From Panax quinquefolius (Eukaryota > Streptophyta > Magnoliopsida > Apiales > Araliaceae), in NCBI GenBank assembly GCA_020205615.1, contig CM035168.1:5150237-5214236 (forward strand): 64,000 nucleotides of DNA, given 5' to 3'. Positions 45,561-56,878 of this stretch are shown in pieces. The position numbers and the translations under genes were made by a program. The notes beneath the pieces were generated by a model that was given only the letters and a program-made list of their open reading frames with translations, was not told where the DNA came from and ran no database searches. Every line of letters starts with the position of its first letter. The stretch's first letter is position 1.

Positions 45561-46240
45561 TGTGAGACCCCATATTTTATCAATAAAGATTTAAATTTTG
45601 TCGAAATAATTTTTAATATTATGGTGTGAATTTGAGATAATATTATAGTTGTGGGTAGTATTTAAAAATTTTGCAAAGTATGCAAGTTGTTATAAAATAT
45701 TCGTTTGGTCGGGGAATATTCTTTTTATTAGGGAATATTCGTACAATGGCTCAATCATTGGTGGACCCCATTAATGTAATTATTATTTGGATTGAGAAAA
45801 CGACAAAAATATTTTATAAAAATAACGGCGGAGGTGTTACCGTTAAAACTGTTGAACTACCCGTTGGTAAAAGTAATGCGATTAATCTGGCGTGGTTGCG
45901 TAGTAGCACTAAGATTGATTATTGATGCTTACGTGAGAAGTCACTCACCATATTTCAATTATTACTTCTGATAATTCTTTGCATCATATCTCTTATATTA
46001 TTGATTCAATTATTGTCACAAGTATCATCTCAGATAATATGTTATATTATTAATTGAGACGACAAGTTATAAATGATTAATAATTGTTGAAAGATTAAAA
46101 ATGTGTTGATTAAAAATAAAATAATTTGTGGTAATATTTATTCAATCCTTAATGTATATAAAGAGACTGTTATGAGATGTTTGTGGTAAGTTTGATTATT
46201 TTATGGGGGGCCCATATGTCATTATCTAAGAGTCTCTTCG

Positions 46241-46527
46241 TCAATAGTAATTACCTTTGTGAATAGTAATTATCTTTGTCAATAGTAATTACCTTCGTCG
46301 ATAGTAATTACCTTTGTGAATAATAATTAATTACCTTAGTAATAATAGTAATTACCTTACCTTTACCAAAGCGTCCGAACCACTTGTCGTTTCACATTAC
46401 AAAGCGCCGAACCACTTGTCGTTTCACATTACTGAGCGCCGAACCACTTGTCGTTTCACATTACAAAAGGCCGAACCACTTTTCGTTTCACATCACGGTC
46501 GTCGAGCCACTTGCCTTTTCACAATGG
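46241..46527 (+). repeat. U3 repeat arrays, Gypsy-8 3' LTR
   Basis: Same two arrays as 40820-41098, with one different 17-bp unit count. Confidence 0.83.
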
Positions 46528-46549
46528 CGGTCTTAAGCTAGAAATCTTC

Positions 46550-46557
46550 TATAAATA
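46550..46557 (+). promoter_or_regulatory. TATA box of Gypsy-8 3' LTR
   Basis: TATAAATA in CTTCTATAAATAGAGGCC. Confidence 0.75.
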
Positions 46558-48347
46558 GAGGCCTAGTGCTTCATTATTTTCACGAATTCAATTGAAACTC
46601 TAGAGAGAAAACTATAGAGAGAAAGAAGAAAAGTATTCGCTACTTCACCTTGCCAATATTCGGCTTTTTCTAAGGTAGGGAATATTATTTGTTGTACCCG
46701 TAAGGGGTGTTATTCTTTCTTATTCATGAAGAGAACTGTTGTTATTCCATTGCTTATTATTCTCATTGGAATAACTTTTGTATACGTGGTTTACCCTATA
46801 CTTGGTGACATTCTTCTATTATTCATTTGGAACATCCTCATGCGTGTGTTTTACACGTGACTGGTTCCGTCTTTATTTATTATTCTGTTGGAACATCCTC
46901 ATCGTGTGTTTTACACCGACTGGTTCCGCTCTTTATTTATTATTCATTTGGAATATCCTCATTCGTGTGTTTTACACCGACACGGGTTCCATTGTTTATT
47001 ATTCAAAGATTCATTATTACATTGGATCATCCTGCCGATTGTGAATTTCACCCTTGACTTCGTTCCGTTATTATTATTCATTGGAATAACTTTTGTCTAT
47101 CGAAGTACCGCATGCATGGTGATTTCTTTTGTTATTCCATTCTTTATTATACCTAGTTGGTTAAATCTTTGACTTCTATACTCCATGAAATTAGTGGAAT
47201 ATCTTTGATATTTGCGCTTCATCCAAAGATCTTTTAGTGGAAATATTCTTCCGATCATTCTTGAATTTTACTCTACAAAAGCAAGATCATTTTGACAATT
47301 TGGACGTTAATAATTCTGGATAAAATAATTCTTGAACTTGTTTTATTGAATTATTATGTCATTGTCATCATCCTCATGTTATATTATGTTATCTTCGGCT
47401 TACGTGTATAGATGAACTTAGTATGATTATGACCAGGGATCATTCGGTATAATCATGGCTTGTTATAAATGATGTGATAAAAGTCCTCAGTGGCACATAA
47501 TGCGTTGATGGATAGTTTTTGGTATGATTATGACCAGGGGTGATTCGGTATAGTCATGACCATTGATAATTTGATGAATATCCTTGGCCGTAGTGCGGGG
47601 TGATTCGATGATGTGGATTATTTATTAAAGGTTGAGTCTCAGTTATAACAATGATGAAAAACCTTTTAAAACCTAAAAGATAGTAGACTTTATTCTCTAC
47701 TTGACTCTTTTAATGGATTGCTTATTCCATTGCAGCTTAAACTTTTTTTGTCTATTGTATTTTATCGGTTTAACACTTTATTGAAGGCTAATGATAATTT
47801 ATTCGCATTATCTTAGTCATAATATTTCTTCTTTGGGCTAGTTGAGCTCACCCTTTTCTTTCACCGTTTTCTCTTGAGAAAAGAGAATATAGCCGACGAG
47901 TCGGGGAGCGGAGTAATGGTCCGGAGGATAGCATTAGTAGTCCTCACTATTCGTGAAATAGTGTGATAATAGTAGTAATGAGGACTCTGTTGAGTTTGTA
48001 TAATATCTAGTAGACAATATTTGTATTCAAACTCACGATTATGTCGTATTGTATACCGCATGCGCTTATATTAGTAAGTTGTATTTGAATTTATGTACCA
48101 TGTAAGTGGCGATCCAAGATGGGTGACGTATACCTAATTTTGGGGCGTCACATATCTATCTGGATACTAGCTTTGATTGTATCCATGTTTTGATCATTCT
48201 TGAATTTTACTCCACTCGATTACTTATGAAGTATTTTTGAAATTGGATTGTTTAAAATACTGAATCCTTAATATTTGTTCTTTTGTTTCACCGGATTCGT
48301 TTCCTTTAAAATATTTTTCATCATCCTCGGTCCTAAATGATGATATA

Positions 48348-48545
48348 CTTGAATATCTTTGGCTTTGTAGTGCAAAGATGAATGATTTCTTGATGAATAT
48401 CTTTGGCGTAGTGCAAAGATGAGCAGTGTTGAGATGAACATGACCTACTGATTAATATCTTTGGCCTGTAGTACAAAGATGAACAGGTGTTTAGATGAAC
48501 ATGACCAACTGATGAATATCTTTGGCCTGTAGTGCAAAGATGAAT
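48348..48545 (+). repeat. Hairpin minisatellite, solo LTR-1
   Basis: Four units ATCTTTG...CAAAGAT; unit spacers GAGCAGTGTTGAGATGAACA match those of Gypsy-1 at 680-770. Confidence 0.87.
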
Positions 48546-49107
48546 ATTTGATTCCAAATATTTATTGATTGATGTTATAGGGATAAAATATCGACGATGA
48601 ACTTTTAAATTCATATATAAGATAGTAGTTTGCATTCTCTACTTAACTCTTCTAATGAATTATTGTTTCATTGCAGCTTGTTGATTTAAAACTGGTTGTC
48701 TATTGTATTCTATTAGATTTTTCCTGTTGGAGACTAACGATAATTTGTTGTATATTATCTTAGTCATAACATTCTTCTTGGGCTAGTTGAGCTCACCCTT
48801 TTCCTTGTTGTTCCATTTTTCTTCTCAGGAAGCGAGATTATAGCAGGAACTAGTCGGGGTGTGGAGTGATGGTTCTAGATAGTTGTTTTAGTAGTCTTCA
48901 CTATTCTGTAAAATAGTGTATTAATAATGAGGATTTATTTGGGTATGTATATTGTCTAGAAGACAATAATTGTATTTAAACTCACAGTATATATGTTGTC
49001 GTATTTTGCACGACAAATGTATTAATAAAGTTGTAGTTATTTCTGTACCATGTATTTGGCGACTCAGAATGGGTTGGATGGAATGGACCTATTTTGGGGG
49101 CGTCACA

Positions 49108-49961
49108 TATTTCATCTCGTATTCCTATATTTAAACTTACTATGGTAAGTATTGCTTCTATAATTCCTGAAATGATTAGAAATTGCGCATCATCTAATAT
49201 CATTTCACTAGAATATTGGTCTGAACATTCTTATTAAATTTGAAACTTTGTATGTCTAGGTACTGTTCATGGGCACTGTTCATACATACGGTACTATTCA
49301 CAGTTACTGTTCACGAGTACTATTCACAAAAAAATAAAAAAAATAAAAAAATTCTTCTTCTTCGTCCAAGTTATTTGTTGTGACCCTTATTCTTGGAATT
49401 GAATCCATGTTACGGTCTCACTTGATTCATTCTTATTATCATTATCATAATTCTTAGACTTAAATTATGTTGATTGTTATCTTTGGCCCGTAGTGCAAAG
49501 ATAAATTGTTGATTGATGAATATCTTTGCCCCGTAGTGCAAAGACGAGCTGTTGATTGATATCTTTTGCCCGTAGTGCAAAGATGGACAGGTGTTTGGCA
49601 TGATAATGACCACTGGTGATACAAACGATTATATTTGGCCTGTAGTGCATAGATAATTCGTTGATTTGAAATAATTATTGATTGATGTTACAGGGATAAA
49701 ATATTAATGATGGACTTTTAAATTATGGAAGATAGTAAACATCATGCTCTACTTGACTTTTCTAATGGATTGCTGTTTCTGCTGTAGTTGTTGATATAAA
49801 ACTTGTTGTCTATTGTATTCTATCAGATTTTTCCCTGTTGAGAACTAAGGATAATTTATTCTGCATTACCTTAGTCATAATATTCTTTACTAGGCTAGTT
49901 GAGCTCATCCTTTTCCTTTTTGTTCCATTTTTCTTCTCAGGAGGCGAGAATATAGTCGGGA
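49108..49961 (+). mobile_element. Gypsy-3 3' LTR, middle part
   Basis: Continues Gypsy-3 LTR sequence after solo LTR-1 (TATTTCATCT, as in the uninterrupted Gypsy-4 LTR at about 55768). It contains hairpin units (49478-49590) and the acceptor-like CATTTTTCTTCTCAG|G at 49938-49940. It is cut at CGGGA (49957-49961) by solo LTR-4. Confidence 0.93.
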
Positions 49962-50816
49962 TGTAAGACCCCAACTTTTATGAATAAAGAATAATTTTTC
50001 TCGAAATATATTTTTGAATATTATGGTGTGGATTTGATATAATGTTATAATTATGGGTAATATTTATAAATTTTTCAAAGTAAGTAAGTGGTTATATAAT
50101 ATTCGATTGGTCGGGGAATATTCGTTTTAACGGGAAATATTCGTATTTACAAGACATGATCATCATTGGTGGACCCCACAACGGAAGTTTTATTCGTAGT
50201 TAGAAAATGATAGAATTATCTTTTTATAAAAATAACGGCGAAAGTTTTACTGAATTAAAAACCGTTGAACTACACGGTGGTAAAAAATACAAGAATACTG
50301 CGTGGTTGCGTAGTAAGAGCACACAATATTGATTATTGATGCTTTACGTGAGAAGTCACTCGGTTATTCTCGCTTATTGCTACAGTAATTGCTGCATAAT
50401 ATCTCTTATATTATTGATTCAATTATTGTCACACTATCAATATTCTATATTATTAAATTAATAGTTGAGACGATAAAGTTATTCATATTATTATTTACAA
50501 TATTGACGATGTCTAGAAAGTTCTGTCGAGGAGAGGTTTGGTCACCTAATTGTGCGCCAATAGGGAGAAATCCTTTCGGAAAGCCCCCTCTTTCCTATGA
50601 ATGATCTGGTTGTTAAATATTGTGAGTTATAATATTAACTATGAATAAGTTCGTGTTGATTAAAGATGAATTTGATAGTTCTATTATGTTGGGATTATTA
50701 GTGTTAGTGGAAATCGACATTTATTTCGATAATAATTGATTTCTGGAGGTTATATTGAACAATCGGGTAATTAATCGGATAAATGAACAATTAATTGCTA
50801 TTAATTCACATGCTTA

Positions 50817-51100
50817 TAACTATTTGTTCACATATGTGTACTATTGATTCACATGCATGTACTATTAGGGGAGGTGGTGCAAGATTGATAATACTTTCAT
50901 GACTAAATTAAAAATGGAGGTATAGATGAAGGTACTATACTGTAACTATTTTTTTTCACATGTATAGAACTATTGATTCACATGAATGTACTATTGATTC
51001 ACATGATGTACTATTAGGGGAGGTGGTGCAAGTTTGATAATACTTGCAGGAACTAAATTAAAAATAAAGAAAAGATGAAGGTATTATATTGTAATATTTC
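50817..51100 (+). repeat. 145-bp U3 duplication, solo LTR-4
   Basis: Two copies with TTCACATG, TGTACTATTAGGGGAGGTGG and GATAATACTT, as in Gypsy-2 at 4901-5190. Confidence 0.85.
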
Positions 51101-51138
51101 GAGCCCCAAAACACGCAATTATCGAAACTATATTTTTC

Positions 51139-51146
51139 TATAAATA
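51139..51146 (+). promoter_or_regulatory. TATA box of solo LTR-4
   Basis: TATAAATA followed by GAAGCTCATTC. Confidence 0.78.
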
Positions 51147-51277
51147 GAAGCTCATTCTTCTTCCATTCTCACCAATTCACTAAAGACTCACAAGAGCAAT
51201 TATAGAGAGAAGCTATAGAGAGAAAGAAGAAGAGAAGTCTACTACCTCACTATTCTAGTATCTAGTCTTCTTCTGAG

Positions 51278-52477
51278 GTAAGGGATATTATATTTTTCAG
51301 TATTCGTTGAAATAATATTTTCTTCCATAGTCTGTAGTATGTGAGTAATGTTATTTCGTTTCATATTCCTAATTCTACACTCATTCTGTTAAAGTATTAT
51401 TTCTATACTCCGTAAAATTAGTAGAATATTCTTGATATTTGCGCTTCATCCAATATCTTTTCATGGAAATATTATTATGAGCTTTCTTGATAATTATTTA
51501 TCTTTTCATACTGAAATACTATTCATGAGTTACTATTTATGGGTTATTATTCACCCAGTTACTATTCACTCAAATATTATTCACTCGAGTATTCGGGGCA
51601 CTTTTCATGCCGGAGTACTATTCACGAGTTACTATTCATGGGTTACTGTTCACCCAGTTACTATTCACTCAAATATTATTCACTCGAGTATTTGGGGCAC
51701 TTTTCATGCCGAAGTACTATTCACAGGTACTATTCCCGAAGTACTATTCACAGGGTACTATTCACGGGGTACTATACACCCGAAAAATATATTTCTTTTC
51801 TGACCAAATTATTTTTGATACATAAATATTATTCTTGAATTTTACTCCACAAAGCAATATCATGTTGACAATTTAGATATTTTTAAACTCTGGATAAATT
51901 TAAAGTCTTTAAAATTTATCCTTGATTTCGTTTGATTAATTCTTATATCATTGTCATCATCATCATGCTTTATTGTGATGAAAGTCATCTTTGGCTTACG
52001 TGCATAGACGGACTGTTGATTGGTATAATTATGACCATGGATCATTCGGTATAATCGTGACCCGTAATGTTACAAATGATGTGGTAAAAGTCCTCATTGG
52101 CCCAGAGTGCATTGATGGATGATTGTTGGTATGATTATGACGAGGATTATTCGGTATAATCATGACCATTTATGATTACATGAATATCCTTGGCCGTAGT
52201 GCGGGGATGATTCGATGATGTGGTTTATTTATTAAAATTGAGTCTCGTGATAAAATTGATGAAAAACTTTTTAAATCATAGAAGATAGTAGATATCATGC
52301 TCTACTTGACTCTTCTAATGGATTTCTTATTCCGCTGCAGTTAAACTTGATGTTTATTGTATTTTATCAGTTTAACACTGTTAAAAACTAATGATAATTT
52401 ATTCTGCATTATCTTAGTCATAATTTTTTTTACTGAGCTAGTTGAGCTCACCCTTTGGCTTTCATTGTTCTCTTCAG
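51278..52477 (+). other. Putative LTR intron, solo LTR-4
   Basis: Donor CTGAG|GTAAGG 139 bp after the TATA box. A pyrimidine-rich tract CCCTTTGGCTTTCATTGTTC leads to the acceptor TCTTCAG|GAAATGAG at 52475-52477; 1200 bp. Signals only, no transcript evidence. Confidence 0.55.
51519..51790 (+). repeat. ACTATTCAC array with 98-bp duplication, solo LTR-4
   Basis: Two long units, each GAGTTACTATT...GGGGCACTTTTCATGCC, followed by short ACTATTCACAGG units. Confidence 0.85.
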
Positions 52478-52735
52478 GAAATGAGAACGTAGCCGGGACT
52501 AGTCGGGGAAAAGAGTGATGGTCCGAGATGATGTTATAGTAGTCCCCACTATTCTATAAAATAGTGTGATAATAAATATAATAAGGACTCTATTTGAGTT
52601 TGGATATTGTCTAGAAGACAATATTCGTGTAAAAACTCTCAGCTCATGTTGTATAATTAAGTTTGTATTTGTATTCAGTACAATGTATTTGGCGACCCAA
52701 GATGGGTGATGTAAACCTATTTTGGGGGCGTCACA

Positions 52736-53002
52736 CGGGACTAGTCGGGGTGTGGAGTGATGGTTTAAGGCGATTTTCATAGCAGTCCTCACTATTTTGT
52801 AAAATAGTGTATCAATAATTGTAATGAGGACTTTATTTGAGTTTGGATATTGTCTATTAGATAATATTTGTATTTCAACTCACAACATATGTGTTGTCGT
52901 ATTTTGTATGACAATTTTAATAATGAAGTTTGTAGTTATTTTCTGTACCATGTATTTGGCGACTCAGAATGGGTTGTGTAGACCTATTTTGGGGGCATCA
53001 CA
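52736..53002 (+). mobile_element. Gypsy-3 3' LTR, right end
   Basis: Starts with CGGGA and continues CTAGTCGGGGTGTGGAGTG, the sequence that followed 49961 before the insertion. Ends GGGGGCATCACA at 53002. The bases after it, ATAGA, lie in the integrase of Gypsy-4 and should be the target duplication of Gypsy-3. Confidence 0.93.
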
Positions 53003-54298
53003 ATAGAGGCACACAACACACCATTTGCAATCCATCCTGGAAGTATCAAAATGTATCGTGATCTTCGACATACATTTTGGTGGAGCAATATGACGAGAGA
53101 GATCGCGGAGTTTATCTCAAGATGTTTAACTTGTCAACGTGTCAAGGTGGAGCATCAAGTACCAAAAGGTCCATTGCAACCACTTGAGATTTCAGAATGG
53201 AAGTGGGAGCACATCAACATGGATTTTATTACTGGTCTTCCCAAGGTTTCTCAAGGCATAGATGCAATTTGGGTTATTGTCGATAGATTAACAAAATCTG
53301 CTCATTTCTTGCCTATACGAGAAACTTATTCACTTGAACGTCTTACTCGTATGTACATAAATGAGATTATGAGATTGCATGGTATGCCAATATTCATAGT
53401 TTCTGATCGAGACCCAAGATTCACTTCACGATTTTGGGTCAGTTTGCAGAAAGATATGGGCACTGATTTACGATTCAGTTCTGCATATCATCTTCAAACG
53501 AACAGCCAATCAGAAAGGACTATTCAAACTCTTAAAGATTTATTGAGACTCTGCGTTCTAGACTTCAAAGGAAGTTGGGACAAGTACTTTCCATTGGTGG
53601 AATTCTCCTACAATAACAGTTATCAAACAAGTATATGCATGACTCTATTTGAGGCGTTGTATGGATGAAAGTGCCGCTCTCCAGTATGCTAGGACGAGGT
53701 GGGTGATGCAATGTTGTTGGGACCAAAATTGGTACGCATGACTACAAAAAAGATTCAAATGATCCAGCAACGTATACAAACCTTACAAGATCAACAAAAA
53801 AGTTATGATGATCTTCATCGAAGGGATGTGGAATTCAATGTTGGAGATCATGTATTGTTACGTGTTGCTCTATGGAACTGAGTTACGAGATTCGGGAAGA
53901 GAGGAAAGCTCAACCCTCGATTCATTAGTACATTTGAAATCCTTAATCGAGTAGGAACTGTGGCCTATCGACTCGCTTTACCGCCAAGTATGTCTCGTGT
54001 TCATAACATTTTCCACATATCCATGCTACAAAAATATGTGAAAGAACCGAACCACATTATTGAATTAGAACCATACGAGATAACAGAAGATTTAACGTAT
54101 AAAGAGGTACCTGTTAAAATCTTGGATAAGAAGGAGCATATTTTAAGCTCAAAGATTATACCTCAAGTCAAAGTTTTATGGAGAAATCACGATATTGAGG
54201 AAATGACCTGGGAGTTACAATCTGAAATGAAAACAAGGTATCCTCACCTCTTTGACATACCAGGTACGTACATCAATTTCGAGGTTGAAATTTCATAA
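53003..54298 (+). pseudogene. Gypsy-4 pol fragment: integrase with chromodomain
   Basis: Begins within the integrase zinc finger ([12 protein letters not shown]) where Gypsy-3 is inserted. The frame is open from 53051 to 53668: CLTCQRVK, catalytic Asp at 53222 (MDFITGLP), Asp at 53405 (SDRDPRF) and Glu at 53513, with the D35E spacing kept. There is a stop after LYG (about 53666), another at 53693 (VC*DE) and one at 53879 (LWN*V). Then FEILNRVGTVAYRLALPPS and the chromodomain VPVKILDKKEHILSSKII...VLWRNHDIEEMTWEL run to TAA at 54296-54298. The catalytic residues are all present, but the product could not be made. Confidence 0.93.
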
Positions 54299-54309
54299 GA
54301 AGGGGAGGT
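54299..54309 (+). other. Gypsy-4 polypurine tract
   Basis: GAAGGGGAGGT between stop and TGTAAGACCCC. Confidence 0.92.
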
Positions 54310-55469
54310 TGTAAGACCCCAACTTTTTATGAATAAAGATTTAATTTCCTTTAAATATTATTTTTGAATAATAAGGTGTTGATTTGATATAATGCTGTAG
54401 TTATGGGTGAAATGTGTAAATTTTGCAAAGTAAGCAAGTTGTCATAAAATATTTGTTTTTGTCGGGGAATATTCGTTTTAGTTGAGAGATATTCTTTTTG
54501 TCGGGAATATCCATACGACGGCACAATCATTGGTGGACCACATAACAGAATAACTATCAGATATAGAAAGCGACAGAAATAACCTTTTTATAAAAATAAC
54601 AGCAAAACTTTTACTGTTAAAACTGTTGAAATACCCGATGATAAAAGTAATCTTTATGTCGCGTGGTTGCACGGTGACACACCAGTATTACGATGATATT
54701 TCGATTATTGATTCTTATGTAAGAAGTCACTCAATAATTGATACAGTAAAATTGCACAGTCTTTCATATTATTGATGCAATAATTGCTACGGTGATAATT
54801 GAATAGTATTTTACATTATTGATTCAATAATTGTCAAGACACAATAACTCATATTATTGAAATGATATTATTAGATATCATTATTGATAATGTATAGAAA
54901 GTTCTGTCGAGAAAAGGGGTTAGGTTATTTAATTGCGCGCCGATAAGAAGAAATTCTTATATGAAAGCCCCCTCTTTCCTGCAGGGAACGATCTGGTTAT
55001 CAGCATTGTGAATCTATAATATTAATTAGAAATAATTATTGAAGAATTATAAATAATTGATGAATATGGTAAATAAAGATTTCTTTAAATTTTGATATAA
55101 ATGGAGGAATTTTAGAATCAGACAATTGTCGAAAGTTGTTATTTTTTTATGAAACCATAATTATCATCTCCGATAATATATTTATATATTATTATAATAT
55201 TACATTATAATAGTATAATGTGATAATATAATAGTATAATTTTTATAATTTAAATGGTAATATTATTATAATAAATTTATAGTATAAGAATAAAATAAGA
55301 AGGAAGAGAGCAAATTGAATTTGGATTCCTTTTTAATTATAATTTTTAAAAGCATATGATAAATGTTAGAAGAAAGCAAGTTGTCTTGGAAAGTTTGATT
55401 TCAAATTAGGTGTGCTACAAATAATCATCCATAGGTGAAATTGTCAGAAGTGGTGTGCTACCAATTTTC

Positions 55470-55477
55470 TATAAATA
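55470..55477 (+). promoter_or_regulatory. TATA box of Gypsy-4 LTR
   Basis: TATAAATA in TTTTCTATAAATAGGCTGC. Confidence 0.76.
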
Positions 55478-55642
55478 GGCTGCTTAGTTAAATAATAAAA
55501 CTTACACTAGAATCAGAAAATTCTCTCTCTATAGTATTGAGCGTATTTTTTGTGAGTATAAGGATACCTTGAATGTAGATTTTTGTGCAAGATCTTCTCA
55601 GAATAATATCCGATACTCCAGTCAAATTCAGTTTCTACTAAG

Positions 55643-56567
55643 GTAAATGATATTATTTTTTTTCGTAAAGGAGGTTATTTTCTTTCAATTCTCATAAATG
55701 ATATTATTTCCTTCCATATTCGTAAGGGATATCATTTTCTTTCATACTCCATATTACGTAAGCGATATTATTTCATCTTGTATTCCTAAATTTAAACTTA
55801 CTATGGAAGTATTGCTTCTATAATTCCTGTAATGATTAGAAATTGAGCTTCATCTAATATCATTTCACAATATTGGTTTAAACTTTCTTATTAAATTTGA
55901 AAATTTTCATGTCTGGGTACTGTTCATATGGTACTATTCATACAAACAGTATTATTCACGAGTACTGTTCACAAAAAAAATTCGTTGTTCAAGTTATCTG
56001 TTGTGAACCTTATTCTTGAAATTGAATCCTTGTTATAGACTCACTTGATTCATTCTTATTATCATTATCATAATTCTCTAACTTAAATTTTGTTAAAAGT
56101 TAACTTTGGCCCGTAGTACAAAGATGAACTGTTAATTGATGAATATCTTTGGCACTACGAGCAAAGATGAATTGTTGATTGATGAATATCTTTGGCCCGT
56201 AGTGCAAAGATGAACAGGTGTTTGGCCTGATCATGACCACTAGTGATACAAATGATTATCTTTGGCCCGTATTGCATAGATAATTCGTTGATTGGAAATA
56301 ATTACTGGTTGATGTTACAGGGATAAAATATTGATGATGGACTTTTAAATCATGAAAGATAGTTCACATCATGCTCTACTTGACTCTTCTAATGGATTGT
56401 TATTTCTGCTGCAGTTGTTGATCTAAAACTTGTTGTCTATTGTATTCTATCAGATTTTTCCCTGTTGAGGACTAAGGATAATTTATTCTGCATTATCTTA
56501 GTCATAATATTCTTTACTGCGCTAGTTGAGCTCATTTTTTTTCTTTTTATTCCATTTTTCTTCTCAG
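55643..56567 (+). other. Putative LTR intron, Gypsy-4
   Basis: Donor CTAAG|GTAAAT and acceptor TTCCATTTTTCTTCTCAG|G (CAG 56565-56567); 925 bp, 173 bp after the TATA box. The tract upstream is almost pure pyrimidine. Confidence 0.5.
56105..56290 (+). repeat. Hairpin minisatellite, Gypsy-4 LTR
   Basis: Includes ATCTTTG-GCCCGTAGTG-CAAAGAT and ATTATCTTTG-GCCCGTATTG-CATAGATAAT, a longer stem with one mismatch. Confidence 0.85.
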
Positions 56568-56878
56568 GAGGCGAGAATATAGATGGGACTAGTCGGGGTG
56601 TGACGCCCCAAAAATAGGTATACAACACCCATTCTGAGTCACCAAATACATGGTACAGAAACAACTACAACTTTATTAATACAATTGTCGTGCAAAATAC
56701 GACAACACATAAACTGTGAGTTTAAAAACAAATATTGTCTTCCAGACAATATCAACACTCAAATAAGTCCTCATTACAATTATTGATATACTATTTTACA
56801 AAATAGTGAGGACTACTAAAATGACTTTCTAGAACCTTCATTCCATACCCCGACTAGTACTCGCTACATTCTAGCCTC

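Larger units (their letters stand above)
40141..48152 (+). mobile_element. Gypsy-8: non-autonomous two-LTR element with chimeric interior
   Basis: Two LTRs (40141-42793 and 45561-48152), PBS and PPT are present and the insertion is flanked by the perfect duplication TATCT (40136-40140 and 48153-48157). The interior is only 2.8 kb and has no gag, RT or integrase. It contains in order: a leader like that of Gypsy-7, segment B, a 120-bp piece of the protease-RT linker, segment A, hairpin/ATGATTAT repeats of LTR origin, and the last 80 bp of pol. It must have moved with proteins from a relative. LTR subfamily and CTG/CAG damage are shared with Gypsy-7. Confidence 0.93.
45561..48152 (+). mobile_element. 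Gypsy-8 3' LTR
   Basis: Matches the 5' LTR from TGTGAGACCCCATATT to GGGGCGTCACA with few differences other than CTG/CAG-site indels. TATA box 46550; arrays 46241-46372, 46373-46527 and 46810-47095. Confidence 0.93.
38304..49107 (+). mobile_element. Solo LTR-1 (gypsy), split by Gypsy-8
   Basis: One LTR in two parts, 38304-40140 and 48153-49107, about 2.79 kb together, with perfect duplication TATTT at 38299-38303 and 49108-49112. Ends TGTAAGACCCCGAATT...GGGGGCGTCACA. It lies in the 3' LTR of Gypsy-3. It has the TATA box at 39659, donor-like AG|GTAAGG at 39837, ACTATTCACGAG array (39938-40095), hairpin array (48348-48545) and acceptor CAG at 48826-48828. It is the same subfamily as Gypsy-1, Gypsy-5 and Gypsy-6. 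Confidence 0.94.
49962..52735 (+). mobile_element. Solo LTR-4 (gypsy), intact
   Basis: 2774 bp, TGTAAGACCCCAAC to GGGGGCGTCACA, with perfect duplication CGGGA (49957-49961 and 52736-52740). It is the best reference for an uninterrupted LTR here. It has the 145-bp U3 duplication (50817-51100), TATA box 51139, donor AG|GTAAGG at 51278, ACTATTCAC array with a 98-bp duplication (51519-51790), hairpin units (51985-52215) and acceptor CAG at 52475-52477. It belongs to the Gypsy-2 subfamily. Confidence 0.95.
54310..56598 (+). mobile_element. Gypsy-4 3' LTR, left part
   Basis: TGTAAGACCCCAAC start after the PPT; closely related to the Gypsy-3 LTR and uninterrupted where that one carries solo LTR-1. 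It is cut at GTCGGGG (56592-56598) by the minus-strand Gypsy-5. The last 250 bp or so of the LTR should lie beyond 64000, preceded by a copy of CGGGG. Confidence 0.92.

Noticed and set aside
1338..54298. Centromere-specific CRM-type chromovirus
   Set aside because: The integrase ends in a canonical-looking chromodomain (VPVKILDKK...VLWRNHDIEE) rather than the CR motif of CRM elements.
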